A stretch of DNA of 56,795 nt, taken from positions 1-56,795 of the forward strand of contig JASKKT010000009.1 of the NCBI GenBank assembly GCA_030154025.1. Direction: 5' to 3'. The translations under genes and the position numbers were made by a program. Position 1 is the first letter of the stretch. Each line of letters opens with the position of its first letter. Positions 8,529-17,309 of the stretch are shown here, piece by piece. Below the pieces are notes generated by a model. It saw nothing but the letters and a program-made list of their open reading frames with translations, was not told where the DNA came from and did no database searches. The stretch comes from Methanolobus sp. (GTDB taxonomy: Archaea > Halobacteriota > Methanosarcinia > Methanosarcinales > Methanosarcinaceae).

Positions 8529-9017
8529 TCACGTCTGCATCCTGAACTCAGTAGCAGCTTCGAGCAATTCATCTATTATTCTGTAGTGACCTCTCTCGGC
8601 AGCTGCAACATTCTCAAAGAAGGTCCTCTGCTCCTCATCATCTGTTCTTTTTGCCAGTTCGGTATAGAAATACTCGCTCTTGTGCTCAAACCTGAGGGCT
8701 GCCAGCAGTACGCCGATCTCCCCGAGTTTCTTTCCTGAGAACTCCTCTGTGAACGAAGCCTTGAACTCAGGATAGTTAAACTCCACCACTGGCGCCTTCT
8801 TTTGTTCCCTGTACTGGTGAAGGTACTCCGCGTGCTTCTTCTCCTCGTCAGCAAGGAACATGTAAAGGTCCTTGACAGTCGCATTGTCCATAGAGGAAGC
8901 TTCTTCCAGATAGTACTCTCTTCCTTCGTTTTCCAGTTCAATGGCCACGGCGATCGCCTCATCGACAGATCCGAGCCTATCCAGCTCGTCCGCTATTTCT
9001 TTTAATATGTCTTTCAT
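8529..9017 (-). CDS. Rubrerythrin/ferritin-like di-iron protein
   Basis: 162-residue four-helix-bundle protein. Two ExxH-type helices are visible: ELENEGREYYLEEA with DEEKKHAEYL in the first half, and FEHKSEYFYTELA with AAERGHYRIIDE in the second, giving the duplicated Glu/Glu-x-x-His di-iron ligand pattern of rubrerythrins. No C-terminal rubredoxin CxxC knuckle is present, so this is an erythrin-like short form. It probably reduces peroxide or stores/oxidises iron. The ATG at 9015-9017 is preferred (GGAG 8 bases upstream) over in-frame ATGs at 9023 and 9107. It is the first gene of the pair with fprA. Confidence 0.88.
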   Translation of the reverse strand: MKDILKEIADELDRLGSVDEAIAVAIELENEGREYYLEEASSMDNATVKDLYMFLADEEKKHAEYLHQYREQKKAPVVEFNYPEFKASFTEEFSGKKLGEIGVLLAALRFEHKSEYFYTELAKRTDDEEQRTFFENVAAAERGHYRIIDELLEAATEFRMQT

Positions 9018-9121
9018 GCTCATATCTCCGACAGGATGAACGGTATTGTCAACCAGATGCAGTTCAGTGTTTGTTTGTCTGCTTATGAACAAATCCCACT
9101 TATTCAAGCTATCAGAGTCAG

Positions 9122-9139
9122 GCTTAATATAACTTTCGA
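9122..9139 (-). promoter_or_regulatory. Promoter of the rubrerythrin-fprA unit
   Basis: On the minus strand the sequence CGAAAGTTATATTAAG presents a purine-rich BRE followed by a TATA box (TTATATTA). It lies about 105 bases upstream of the rubrerythrin start, implying a leader of roughly 80 nt. The assignment rests on similarity to archaeal TATA/BRE elements only. Confidence 0.45.
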
Positions 9140-9249
9140 AGGTTGGCTTCGTTTAAGGCAGGTATGAATTGGGCATTGTTAATCCTTTTTAGAAAAAAGG
9201 GCTGGCTAAACCTTTATTTAGAAACCTTTTTATTCACTATCATCCTTTA

Positions 9250-9266
9250 CAAAGGTTATATTTAGT
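9250..9266 (+). promoter_or_regulatory. Promoter of the inositol-phosphate synthase gene
   Basis: CAAAGGTTATATTTAG has a BRE-like CAAAGG next to a TATA box (TTATATTTA) about 50 bases upstream of the ino1 start, placing transcription start near 9285. A T-rich stretch just upstream (about 9180-9240) also holds short A/T-symmetric segments of no clear meaning. Confidence 0.5.
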
Positions 9267-9311
9267 TTGATTCCAGTATTTTAAAAGTATTATTTTGACA
9301 GAGGTAATGTG

Positions 9312-10415
9312 ATGGATAAAATCAAGATTGCAATTGCGGGAATTGGCAATTGTGCAAGCTCTCTGATCCAGGGTGTCGAGTACTATAGGAACAAAAATGA
9401 AAACGACTCCATAGGATTGATGCACTGGGATATCGGTGGTTACAGGCCTTCCGATATTGAGGTGGTTGCAGCCTTCGATATCGACATGAGGAAAGTGGGA
9501 AAGGATGTTTCGGAGGCTATCTTTGCACCGCCTAACTGCACTGCTGTGTTCTGCAGTGATATTCCCAAAACAGGCGTACTTGTAAAAATGGGCTGCACAC
9601 TCGACGGCTTCTCAGACCACATGAAGGATTTCGATGAGAAGAGGACCTTTGTGCCTTCAGGACAACCTGAAGCCACTAAGGAGGATATCGTCAAAGAGCT
9701 GAAAGACTCAGGTGCAGAGATATTACTTAACTATCTTCCGGTTGGCTCTGAACAGGCAACCCGCTTTTATATGGACTGCGCCCTTGATGCCGGTGTTGCA
9801 TGCATCAATAACATGCCTGTCTTTATAGCAAGTGACCCTGAGTGGGCTGCCCGGTTTGAAAAGAAGGGTATCCCAATAATTGGGGATGACATCAAGGCAC
9901 AACTGGGTGCCACCATCACCCACAGGACACTGGCTGACCTTTTCAATAAGCGTGGTGTGAAACTTGAGAGAACCTACCAGCTTAATACAGGTGGTAATAC
10001 TGATTTCCTGAACATGCTCAACCGCAGCAGGCTTGCCTCTAAGAAAACGTCCAAGACCGAGGCTGTACAGTCCGTGGTCGCACAGCGCCTGGACGATGAC
10101 AATATCCACGTCGGACCAAGCGATTACGTTCCCTGGCAGAACGATAACAAAGTCTGCTTCCTGAGAATGGAAGGCAAGCTCTTCGGAGACGTGCCCATGA
10201 ACCTGGAGCTGCGCCTTTCCGTTGAGGATTCCCCAAACTCGGCGGGTGTAGTGATCGATGCCATCAGGTGCTGTAAGCTTGCCCTGAACAGAGGTAACGG
10301 TGGAGTGCTTTACTCACCGTCCGCCTATTTCATGAAACATCCTCCCAGGCAGTTCACCGATGACCAGGCTCACAAGATGACCAGCGAGTTCATCCGCGGC
10401 GAGCGTGCAAACTGA
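9312..10415 (+). CDS. ino1: Inositol-3-phosphate synthase
   Basis: 367-residue myo-inositol-1-phosphate synthase of the archaeal/actinobacterial length. It converts glucose 6-phosphate to inositol 3-phosphate with bound NAD, supplying inositol for archaetidylinositol lipids. The NAD-binding start AIAGIGNCASSLIQGVEYY, the region around LNYLPVGSEQA, the catalytic-lysine neighbourhood GDDIKAQLGATITH, and NTGGNTDFLNM are family hallmarks. The ATG at 9312 has GAGGT 6 bases upstream; an in-frame GTG one codon earlier is less likely. DUF429 follows after 21 bases. Confidence 0.94.
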   Translation: MDKIKIAIAGIGNCASSLIQGVEYYRNKNENDSIGLMHWDIGGYRPSDIEVVAAFDIDMRKVGKDVSEAIFAPPNCTAVFCSDIPKTGVLVKMGCTLDGFSDHMKDFDEKRTFVPSGQPEATKEDIVKELKDSGAEILLNYLPVGSEQATRFYMDCALDAGVACINNMPVFIASDPEWAARFEKKGIPIIGDDIKAQLGATITHRTLADLFNKRGVKLERTYQLNTGGNTDFLNMLNRSRLASKKTSKTEAVQSVVAQRLDDDNIHVGPSDYVPWQNDNKVCFLRMEGKLFGDVPMNLELRLSVEDSPNSAGVVIDAIRCCKLALNRGNGGVLYSPSAYFMKHPPRQFTDDQAHKMTSEFIRGERAN

Positions 10416-10436
10416 AAGCTGGAGCAGGCTGCAAGC

Positions 10437-11270
10437 ATGATGTACACTGAAGGGCAGCGCCGGATATATGGTGTTGACTTCAGTGGCTCAAAGACAGCAT
10501 GCAGTAAGATATGGATAAGTGAAGGTATCGTCAATGACGGTATCCTTGACATCTCTGCCTGTTACCCCATATCGGAGATAGTCATAGGCGGGGCTAAGGA
10601 CCGTGATTCATGCCTGCATGCAATGCGGCATTTGATAAAGGGAAGCGGCAAAGGGATATTCGGCATGGATTTCCCTTTCAGCCTGCCTCATGAGCTGCTT
10701 TCTTCTGGGAATAGTCACCCTGAATGGAAGTCCTTTATAACTGATTTCCCCAGAAGGTATTCCTCAGCAGAACAATTCCGTGAGGAGATGAGGTCACTTG
10801 CTCCCGGCAATGAGCTTAAGCGCCTTACTGATGCAGAGGTCAAAGCTCCGTTCTGTGTGTACAACCTCCGACTCTACAGGCAGACATATTTCGGTATCTG
10901 TGAGGTGCTGGGACCTCTTGTGATCGAGGACTCGGCACGCGTCCTGCCCATGCAGGAGCCTGCCCATGATAAAGCCTGGCTCATCGAGGTATGCCCTGCC
11001 TCTACATTGAAAAAAGAAGGTCTATACATTCCGTATAAAGGCAAATCCTCACGTGAGTCCGAAGCAAGAAAGTACATCCTTGAGGAAATGCTGGACAGGG
11101 GGATCACTCTCTCCTCGTGCATAAGGGAAGCCGCCCTTAAGAACACCGACGGTGATGCCCTGGACAGTATAATTGCAGCCTTCGCGACATCAAAAGCTGT
11201 GATGCAACTGCATCTTTTGCGGGAATCGCTCCCGCAGATATATCTTACCGAAGGCTATACCTTTTTCTAA
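10437..11270 (+). CDS. DUF429 family protein (predicted RNase H-fold)
   Basis: 277 residues. The N-terminus IYGVDFSGSKTA, the mid-protein GIFGMDFPFSLP and the C-terminal DGDALDSIIAAFATS carry conserved acidic residues that resemble the scattered catalytic carboxylates of RNase H-like folds; this is the pattern of DUF429. The biochemical role is unknown, with a nuclease or nucleotide-related activity suggested for the family. It directly follows inositol-phosphate synthase and is probably co-transcribed, but no functional link is evident. Start is ATG 10437 (ATGATG), with a weak, distant GGAG upstream. Confidence 0.7.
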   Translation: MMYTEGQRRIYGVDFSGSKTACSKIWISEGIVNDGILDISACYPISEIVIGGAKDRDSCLHAMRHLIKGSGKGIFGMDFPFSLPHELLSSGNSHPEWKSFITDFPRRYSSAEQFREEMRSLAPGNELKRLTDAEVKAPFCVYNLRLYRQTYFGICEVLGPLVIEDSARVLPMQEPAHDKAWLIEVCPASTLKKEGLYIPYKGKSSRESEARKYILEEMLDRGITLSSCIREAALKNTDGDALDSIIAAFATSKAVMQLHLLRESLPQIYLTEGYTFF

Positions 11271-11291
11271 AGGGTGAACATCTCTGCTGCA

Positions 11292-11846
11292 TCAGGTCTT
11301 GTCAGGCCTGCTCACACCGATTATATCATACAGGTCTGAAGGCTTCCGGATCACAGTGATATTCTCCATCTCCGCAAGTTTCTCGGTATTGGAAACATCG
11401 ATCTCCCTCATCTTCAGGTTGATGGTCTTTCCCTGGGGTGATATGGTCTGCACACTTCCCCTCCTCTGGTCCACTGCAAGTATGTAGATGGGGGTTTCAC
11501 CCTTTGCTGTCTGGGCAACTGCGTTTGTGACCAGGGTGTCTGCTATCCCATAGACGATCTTCGCAACGGTATTGGCAGTGGCAGGGGCAATGATAAGTGC
11601 ATCATAGTGGCCCACCTGCAGGGGTCCTACAATGAAAGGTGAGTTAGGTCCTCCCTCCTTCTTGAAATCGGGGAAGTCTTTCTGCAGGTCGCCCCACATG
11701 TGATACCATTTCAGGACCGTCTCTCCTTCTTTTGAAAGGAAGACCGCTATCTCAACATCGCCTCTCTTACTGATATCTGTCATGACGTCATACGTTTCCT
11801 TTATCAGGTCCCCTGAACCTGTTATTCCCCAGGCTATCTTCTTCAT
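11292..11846 (-). CDS. afpA: Archaeoflavoprotein AfpA
   Basis: 184-residue flavoprotein of the AfpA group within the flavin-decarboxylase-like (HFCD/UbiX/Dfp) fold. The N-terminal strand-loop KKIAWGITGSGDLIKETYDV binds FMN phosphate, and ALIIAPATANTVAKIVYGIADTLVTNA is the conserved PxxANT segment. In Archaeoglobus AfpA accepts electrons from a ferredoxin. Here it is the last gene of a unit that also encodes a ferredoxin, an iron-sulfur flavoprotein and an FNR-like reductase, so a role as a downstream electron carrier is likely; its final acceptor is unknown. Confidence 0.9.
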   Translation of the reverse strand: MKKIAWGITGSGDLIKETYDVMTDISKRGDVEIAVFLSKEGETVLKWYHMWGDLQKDFPDFKKEGGPNSPFIVGPLQVGHYDALIIAPATANTVAKIVYGIADTLVTNAVAQTAKGETPIYILAVDQRRGSVQTISPQGKTINLKMREIDVSNTEKLAEMENITVIRKPSDLYDIIGVSRPDKT

Positions 11847-11888
11847 CTAAAGTCTCCTAAATGTATTATTGATATTCTCCCGGACATG

Positions 11889-12587
11889 TCAGTACCCTAT
11901 AAGTGATTCCTTCCTGATCTTCAGGACCGTCACGCCCAGTGAGTGCAGCATCTCCATCATTGAGTCCACCATCGCCGGCGGCCCGCAAACGTAGAACTCC
12001 CTTGATGCAAAGTCCGGCAGCTCTCTTCTCACAAGAGTCTCGCTGATGCGGTCCCTGGCCCCTGTCCAGCTTTCTGAGGCTCTTGTCAGGGTTTGGAACA
12101 CCTTCAGGTGTGGGTTAACCCGGGTCATCTCTGATAACTCTTTCCAGAAGACCATGTCTTCCTCGCTCCTGTCACTGCAGATGAGCACCACGTCCGTGTC
12201 CAGTGCCATATCGCTACAATATTTACAGATGCTTCTCATAGGTGTGATACCAATCCCTCCGCTGAGCAGGGCGATCTTCTCATACTCTCCCTCATAGCTC
12301 ATTTTCCCGTAGGGGCCACTGATGTTGAAAGTATCTCCCTTTTTCATGGAATCCAATGCATCCGAGTACTCATGGCCGGTAAGTTTCTTTGTGAACTCCA
12401 GGTGGTCCTTTTCCGTAGGGCTGCTGGACAGGCTGAACGGTTTGCTGACGCTCTCGCCGTTGACATCAAGTGTTACCACAATGTACTGTCCCGCTTTATA
12501 ATCAAAATCCTCAGGCTTTCTGAACCTGAAGCTTTTGATATGTTCGCTGCGTCGGACAATCTCACTCACATGTGCCTGGAATTTCAA
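11889..12587 (-). CDS. FAD-dependent ferredoxin-NADP reductase-like oxidoreductase
   Basis: 232 residues. An N-terminal FAD-binding beta barrel contains RSEHIKSFRFRKPEDFDYKAGQYIVV and KPFSLSSSPTE (RxYS-like flavin motif), followed by a nucleotide-binding domain with LLSGGIGITPMRSI and the terminal YVCGPPAMVDSM. No 2Fe-2S domain is fused. It should pass electrons between a pyridine nucleotide and an iron-sulfur or flavin partner. The start is TTG 12587, with GGAG about 8 bases upstream overlapping the end of the Isf gene (5-base gap). The adjacent ferredoxin and flavoproteins are the obvious partners. Confidence 0.88.
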   Translation of the reverse strand: MKFQAHVSEIVRRSEHIKSFRFRKPEDFDYKAGQYIVVTLDVNGESVSKPFSLSSSPTEKDHLEFTKKLTGHEYSDALDSMKKGDTFNISGPYGKMSYEGEYEKIALLSGGIGITPMRSICKYCSDMALDTDVVLICSDRSEEDMVFWKELSEMTRVNPHLKVFQTLTRASESWTGARDRISETLVRRELPDFASREFYVCGPPAMVDSMMEMLHSLGVTVLKIRKESLIGY

Positions 12588-12592
12588 TATAC

Positions 12593-13219
12593 TTACTCCT
12601 GCTCTGCCTTCTTTATTAATAGTGTGGTTTCCATCAGTTTTTTCATTGTCCTGCGGAGGCTCCTCAGCCCGTCAGGGTCTTCAGACACCCCTTCGGCTCC
12701 CTTGTCCTTTGACCAGAAGGTCCCTCCCAGATTGGAGCCAAAAGACCCTCCTCCTATCGGTATCATTTCGCTGATAACATAAAAGTCATGTATGGTCCGG
12801 ATGGCAGGCTCCTGTCCTCCTATCCTGTCTCCTCCCACGGCTGCAGCAGCACCAACCTTGTTCATGAACACTTTCGGGTCACGGGCGACCACGGCCCTGC
12901 ACCTGTCCAGTATTGTCTTTGTCTGGGCGCTGAGTGTACCCTGGTAGACCGGAGTGCCTATTATCCAGGCATCAGCCCAGATCATTTTCTCATACAGCTC
13001 CACAAGGTCGTCCTTATGGATGCATCCCTGTTTGGTACGCACACAGTAGTCACAGTGGATGCAGAACTTCATGTCCTTCCCGCTTGCAGAGAAGTATTCG
13101 GTTTCAGCACCATATTTCTCCTGTGCATAGCGCAGTGCTTCGTTCACAATGTAGTCTGTGGCCTTCTTCCTCGGGCTGCCTGATATGCCAAGCAGCCGGA
13201 CAGCTGAACCTTCGGACAT
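12593..13219 (-). CDS. Iron-sulfur flavoprotein (Isf-type NADPH-dependent FMN reductase family)
   Basis: 208-residue flavodoxin-fold protein. LLGISGSPRKKATDYIV is the FMN phosphate loop. CIHCDYCVRTKQGC (CX2CX2CX6C) matches the compact cysteine motif that holds the [4Fe-4S] cluster in Isf of Methanosarcina thermophila. IIGTPVYQGTLSAQTK and the GAAAAVGGDRIGGQE segment are also typical. Isf takes electrons from ferredoxin and can reduce O2 or H2O2. It lies 19 bases after the ferredoxin gene, its likely electron donor. Confidence 0.9.
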   Translation of the reverse strand: MSEGSAVRLLGISGSPRKKATDYIVNEALRYAQEKYGAETEYFSASGKDMKFCIHCDYCVRTKQGCIHKDDLVELYEKMIWADAWIIGTPVYQGTLSAQTKTILDRCRAVVARDPKVFMNKVGAAAAVGGDRIGGQEPAIRTIHDFYVISEMIPIGGGSFGSNLGGTFWSKDKGAEGVSEDPDGLRSLRRTMKKLMETTLLIKKAEQE

Positions 13220-13238
13220 CTCACTCCTGTCTCCTTGA

Positions 13239-13430
13239 TCACTCGATACCTATTGATTCCGTGGGGCAGGCGTCAACACATATCCCGCACTCCACGCAAT
13301 CGTCAGGCCGGGCGATAACGGACTTAAGGTCTCCATTATCGTCTTCCTGAAGCTCTATCACGTTTGTCGGGCAGGCCTGAACGCATGCTCCGATGCCTTC
13401 ACATTTGCTTTTATCTACTTTTGCAGGCAC
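13239..13430 (-). CDS. Small two-cluster ferredoxin, first motif of 3Fe-4S type
   Basis: 63-residue ferredoxin. The second motif, CVECGICVDACP, is a complete CX2CX2CX3CP [4Fe-4S] site. The first, CEGIGACVQACP, has Ile where the second cysteine of the motif should be, a pattern seen in 7Fe ferredoxins whose first centre is [3Fe-4S]. Start is GTG 13430 with GGAGG 8 bases upstream. It sits between the cytochrome c gene (16-base gap) and the Isf gene, and is the natural soluble carrier of this redox unit. Confidence 0.92.
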   Translation of the reverse strand: MPAKVDKSKCEGIGACVQACPTNVIELQEDDNGDLKSVIARPDDCVECGICVDACPTESIGIE

Positions 13431-13446
13431 TACTATATCCTCCTTT

Positions 13447-14850
13447 TCATTGTTTTTTCTCCAGGTTGAGAAGTGTCAACAGTAAAGTCAGTGCTATCAC
13501 CGCGACAGCTGCCAGGGGAGCCGTGAAACCGGGTGTTTCAGCCTGAGCCTCCACAGGCATGTCAGGGTCATATATCCTGCCTGACGTCTGGACCATGCTT
13601 ATCACCGGTACTTCATGCACCCCTTCTCCGAAAAGGCGGTCCACCAGTTCCTGAGGCGCTGACATATATTTTAAGGTTGCAATCACAGTGACCGGATATG
13701 CCGTATTTTCCGGCAGGGTGAAAGTGTGCTCCTCGATAACTGTCTCTCTGGGCGCTATCCTGTTATCTGCAATGACCCTGTCCGCAAGCCAGAAGCTGAG
13801 TGTCTCGTTTCCTGCACTGTCCCCAAGCACGGTATTATACATCATGCCTGGTTCCATGCCCGGAGAGCTGTCCGCTTTTGCTGTGCTGTAGATGTTCTGT
13901 CCCTTGCCATCGGTGACTTCTACCTCAAGCCACAACTGGCGGATCTCGGAGACTCCCGTGGGCAGCATGTGGCCTGCACCTGAGTTGGTGATAGCTACCT
14001 CGATAGTGACATTGTTTCCCTTGTTTGCAGTCAGGGGTGCATCAAAGCTGAGAGTTGCGGCCCTTTGCAGCCTTTCGATAGCAAGCTTCCTTTGTTTCTC
14101 AGCTCCTAGCATCTCAGTTACGAATGCATTACCTCCTACCGCGCTGTGCAGTGAGATGTGTTCCCTCCTGACCGAGCTTGAGGCGGCTCTGCCGGGATTA
14201 GCCTTGAACTCGGTGATTCCCGGGCTCATGTGGCAGTCCTGACAGCTCACACCGTTCTGTCCGTAGTAGCTCTCTTTCCATGTGCTGTAGGTATCATCGA
14301 TCACAAGGCCGTTGACAGGATGACTTACCTGGTGGCACATGCCGCAGAACTCTGACTGCGTGTGAAGCTCCAGATACTCCGAAGCATGGTAAGCTGACTT
14401 CGAATCGTTGAATGGTCCCCATTTTATATTACCCGGACTGGCAATGAAAGGTGCATTGCCGGTGCCGTTACTGCCAGAGACCGTATGGCAGAAGTCACAT
14501 TGCACTCCCTCATGTGCGATCTCACTGAGCTGCGATCCGTCAGCAGGAGGTATCTCGCCGGCAAGCACGCCTATGGGAGTGTGACAGCGGGAGCAGAATT
14601 CATCGACCAGCCCCTCAGTGTCCGTGCTAGCTGCATGGAACTCCTGCTGGTAAAAGGGGTCAGTATAAGCATTCGCATGCATCGTTCCCTCCCACTGGTG
14701 ATGGATGATTGCATGGCACTGCTGGCATTTGCTGGCCGCTGTGAATTCCGATGAGGAATATTCTCCTGCAGGTGTGGGCTCTGCTGCACTCGTACAGCCT
14801 GCAAGTAATAAGAGTGCCATGATCGCGGTCAATATGGTGGTGGCTCTGAT
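13447..14850 (-). CDS. Secreted pentaheme cytochrome c with lipobox and PGF-type C-terminal anchor
   Basis: 467 residues from the proposed start. Five CxxCH heme motifs lie at about residues 42-46, 86-90, 118-122, 169-173 and 203-207, within a multiheme c554-like N-terminal half; the second half is a beta-rich domain (VTIEVAITNSGAGHMLPTG). The N-terminus is a signal peptide with a lipobox LLAGC (Cys19). The C-terminus has PGF, a ~17-residue hydrophobic segment and a Lys-rich tail, as in archaeosortase (PGF-CTERM) substrates. GGAGG at 14858-14862 is 7 bases before ATC 14850; the only upstream ATG (14937) would bury the signal peptide, and TTG 14832 is far from the ribosome-binding site. Outward-facing electron transfer is inferred. 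Confidence 0.88.
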   Translation of the reverse strand: MRATTILTAIMALLLLAGCTSAAEPTPAGEYSSSEFTAASKCQQCHAIIHHQWEGTMHANAYTDPFYQQEFHAASTDTEGLVDEFCSRCHTPIGVLAGEIPPADGSQLSEIAHEGVQCDFCHTVSGSNGTGNAPFIASPGNIKWGPFNDSKSAYHASEYLELHTQSEFCGMCHQVSHPVNGLVIDDTYSTWKESYYGQNGVSCQDCHMSPGITEFKANPGRAASSSVRREHISLHSAVGGNAFVTEMLGAEKQRKLAIERLQRAATLSFDAPLTANKGNNVTIEVAITNSGAGHMLPTGVSEIRQLWLEVEVTDGKGQNIYSTAKADSSPGMEPGMMYNTVLGDSAGNETLSFWLADRVIADNRIAPRETVIEEHTFTLPENTAYPVTVIATLKYMSAPQELVDRLFGEGVHEVPVISMVQTSGRIYDPDMPVEAQAETPGFTAPLAAVAVIALTLLLTLLNLEKKQ

Positions 14851-14964
14851 AGTGTTTCCTCCATTTTGGTATGGTGTGCCATGCAGCAGATGCATCTCGC
14901 AAGGCCAGTGCCTGATGCAATGGACAATTAAGATCAAAGAGGACCCCAGGGTCCTCCTCTGTCC

Positions 14965-15378
14965 TTATTTAAGCATTCTCAGTGCATGCCTGCAGGCTGC
15001 AACAGCAGGTGCTCCGGAAGTGATGAAAATCACATCCATCACTTCCATGATCTCTTCTTTTGTCGCTCCGTGATTGAGGGCGCTCTTCATCTGGGCAACG
15101 ACGCAGGTTTCACATTGTTTTGAAGCTACCACGGCCAGTGCCATCAGGATCTTTGTCTTTGCAGGAAGCACACCGTCCTTGAGGATCTTACTGTTGCACA
15201 TGTTGTACTTGTGGAGGAACTCCGGTTCCAGCTCGTCGAGGGTCTCCAGTATATACGGTGTGAACCCAAGTTTCTCGGACATGTCTCCGAGCAGTCCTTC
15301 ATGCCTTGTTTTCTCCCCGCTTATTATTCTGTCCTTATTTCCTTTCTCATCTTCGTATCTCTTTGCGTTTCCACACAT
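14965..15378 (-). CDS. Carboxymuconolactone decarboxylase / AhpD-like protein
   Basis: 137 residues, all-helical AhpD-like fold. The active-site region [24 protein letters not shown] has the CxxC of the alkylhydroperoxidase group, but Gln is found where AhpD has the proton-relay His, so peroxidase activity is uncertain; thiol-disulfide exchange is more likely than decarboxylation. The ATG at 15378 is preferred because AAGGAG lies 9 bases upstream; a TTG at 15387 is directly next to that site. It precedes the cytochrome gene by 114 bases and follows the DUF2180 pair, suggesting a shared redox-stress unit. Confidence 0.83.
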   Translation of the reverse strand: MCGNAKRYEDEKGNKDRIISGEKTRHEGLLGDMSEKLGFTPYILETLDELEPEFLHKYNMCNSKILKDGVLPAKTKILMALAVVASKQCETCVVAQMKSALNHGATKEEIMEVMDVIFITSGAPAVAACRHALRMLK

Positions 15379-15409
15379 ATCTTCCAACTCCTTGCCTGAG
15401 AATGAACGT

Positions 15410-15625
15410 TCAGTCGAATCCGTCCTCTATGGTATGGTCCAGGCAGTAGCTGCACATGAGCCGGGGCAGCCCCTTAGGAAGCCTTTCCACATGAGGCGGC
15501 TTCCCGACTGACACCGGCAGCTCAAATTCCCTGGCATGTTCCATACATAGTCCTTTACCGCATACGATACACACACATACGGATTCAGTGTCCTTTCCTG
15601 TTTCCATGCAATCATAGCATTTCAT
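15410..15625 (-). CDS. DUF2180 cysteine-rich zinc-ribbon protein (copy 2)
   Basis: 71 residues with [20 protein letters not shown] and MCSYC motifs, i.e. paired CxxC knuckles plus a His, the arrangement of DUF2180 proteins of methanogens. It probably binds one or two zinc ions; the function is unknown. AGGTGA at 15634-15639 directs the ATG at 15625 (or 15628), and the ribosome-binding site overlaps the stop of the upstream paralogue, so the two are translationally linked. Confidence 0.8.
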   Translation of the reverse strand: MKCYDCMETGKDTESVCVCIVCGKGLCMEHAREFELPVSVGKPPHVERLPKGLPRLMCSYCLDHTIEDGFD

Positions 15626-15637
15626 CATGTATATCAC

Positions 15638-15877
15638 CTAGTAGTTCTCCTTCAGGGCCTCGTGGCACGGCATGCACAGTATTTTCTTCATATGCTGCAC
15701 ATCCTCGTATTTGCATTCGACTCCCATGCCGCATTTTAGCCTGATGCTGTATTCCCCTTCCCATACGGGGGTGTCTTCCCGTACCAGGTGTTGTTTACAT
15801 ACTCCTCTTCCGCAGACTATACAGATAGCCACAGTATCAGTGTTTTTGTCATTTTTTGAGCATTCATAACATTTCAT
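15638..15877 (-). CDS. DUF2180 cysteine-rich zinc-ribbon protein (copy 1)
   Basis: 79 residues, paralogous to the next gene downstream: MKCYECSKNDKNTDTVAICI then VCGRGVCKQH correspond position by position to the second copy. It has an extra C-terminal segment with LKCGMGVEC and LCMPCHEAL. The pattern suggests metal (zinc) binding. It is the first gene of the redox unit running to afpA, with a TATA-like element at about 15903-15914. Start ATG 15877 has GTGATC upstream; the GTG at 15886 belongs to that site. Confidence 0.8.
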   Translation of the reverse strand: MKCYECSKNDKNTDTVAICIVCGRGVCKQHLVREDTPVWEGEYSIRLKCGMGVECKYEDVQHMKKILCMPCHEALKENY

Positions 15878-15902
15878 GCTGATCACTTCTTTATGATATG
15901 TC

Positions 15903-15914
15903 TGTTATATCAGA
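15903..15914 (-). promoter_or_regulatory. Putative promoter of the DUF2180-to-afpA redox unit
   Basis: On the minus strand CTGATATAACAG contains a TATA-like GATATAAC about 30 bases upstream of the first DUF2180 start, giving a very short leader. No other TATA-like element is as well placed; evidence is sequence only. Confidence 0.38.
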
Positions 15915-17282
<1,368 letters not shown>

Positions 17283-17309
17283 ACAAATAAAACACGTCGG
17301 AGGCAATTA

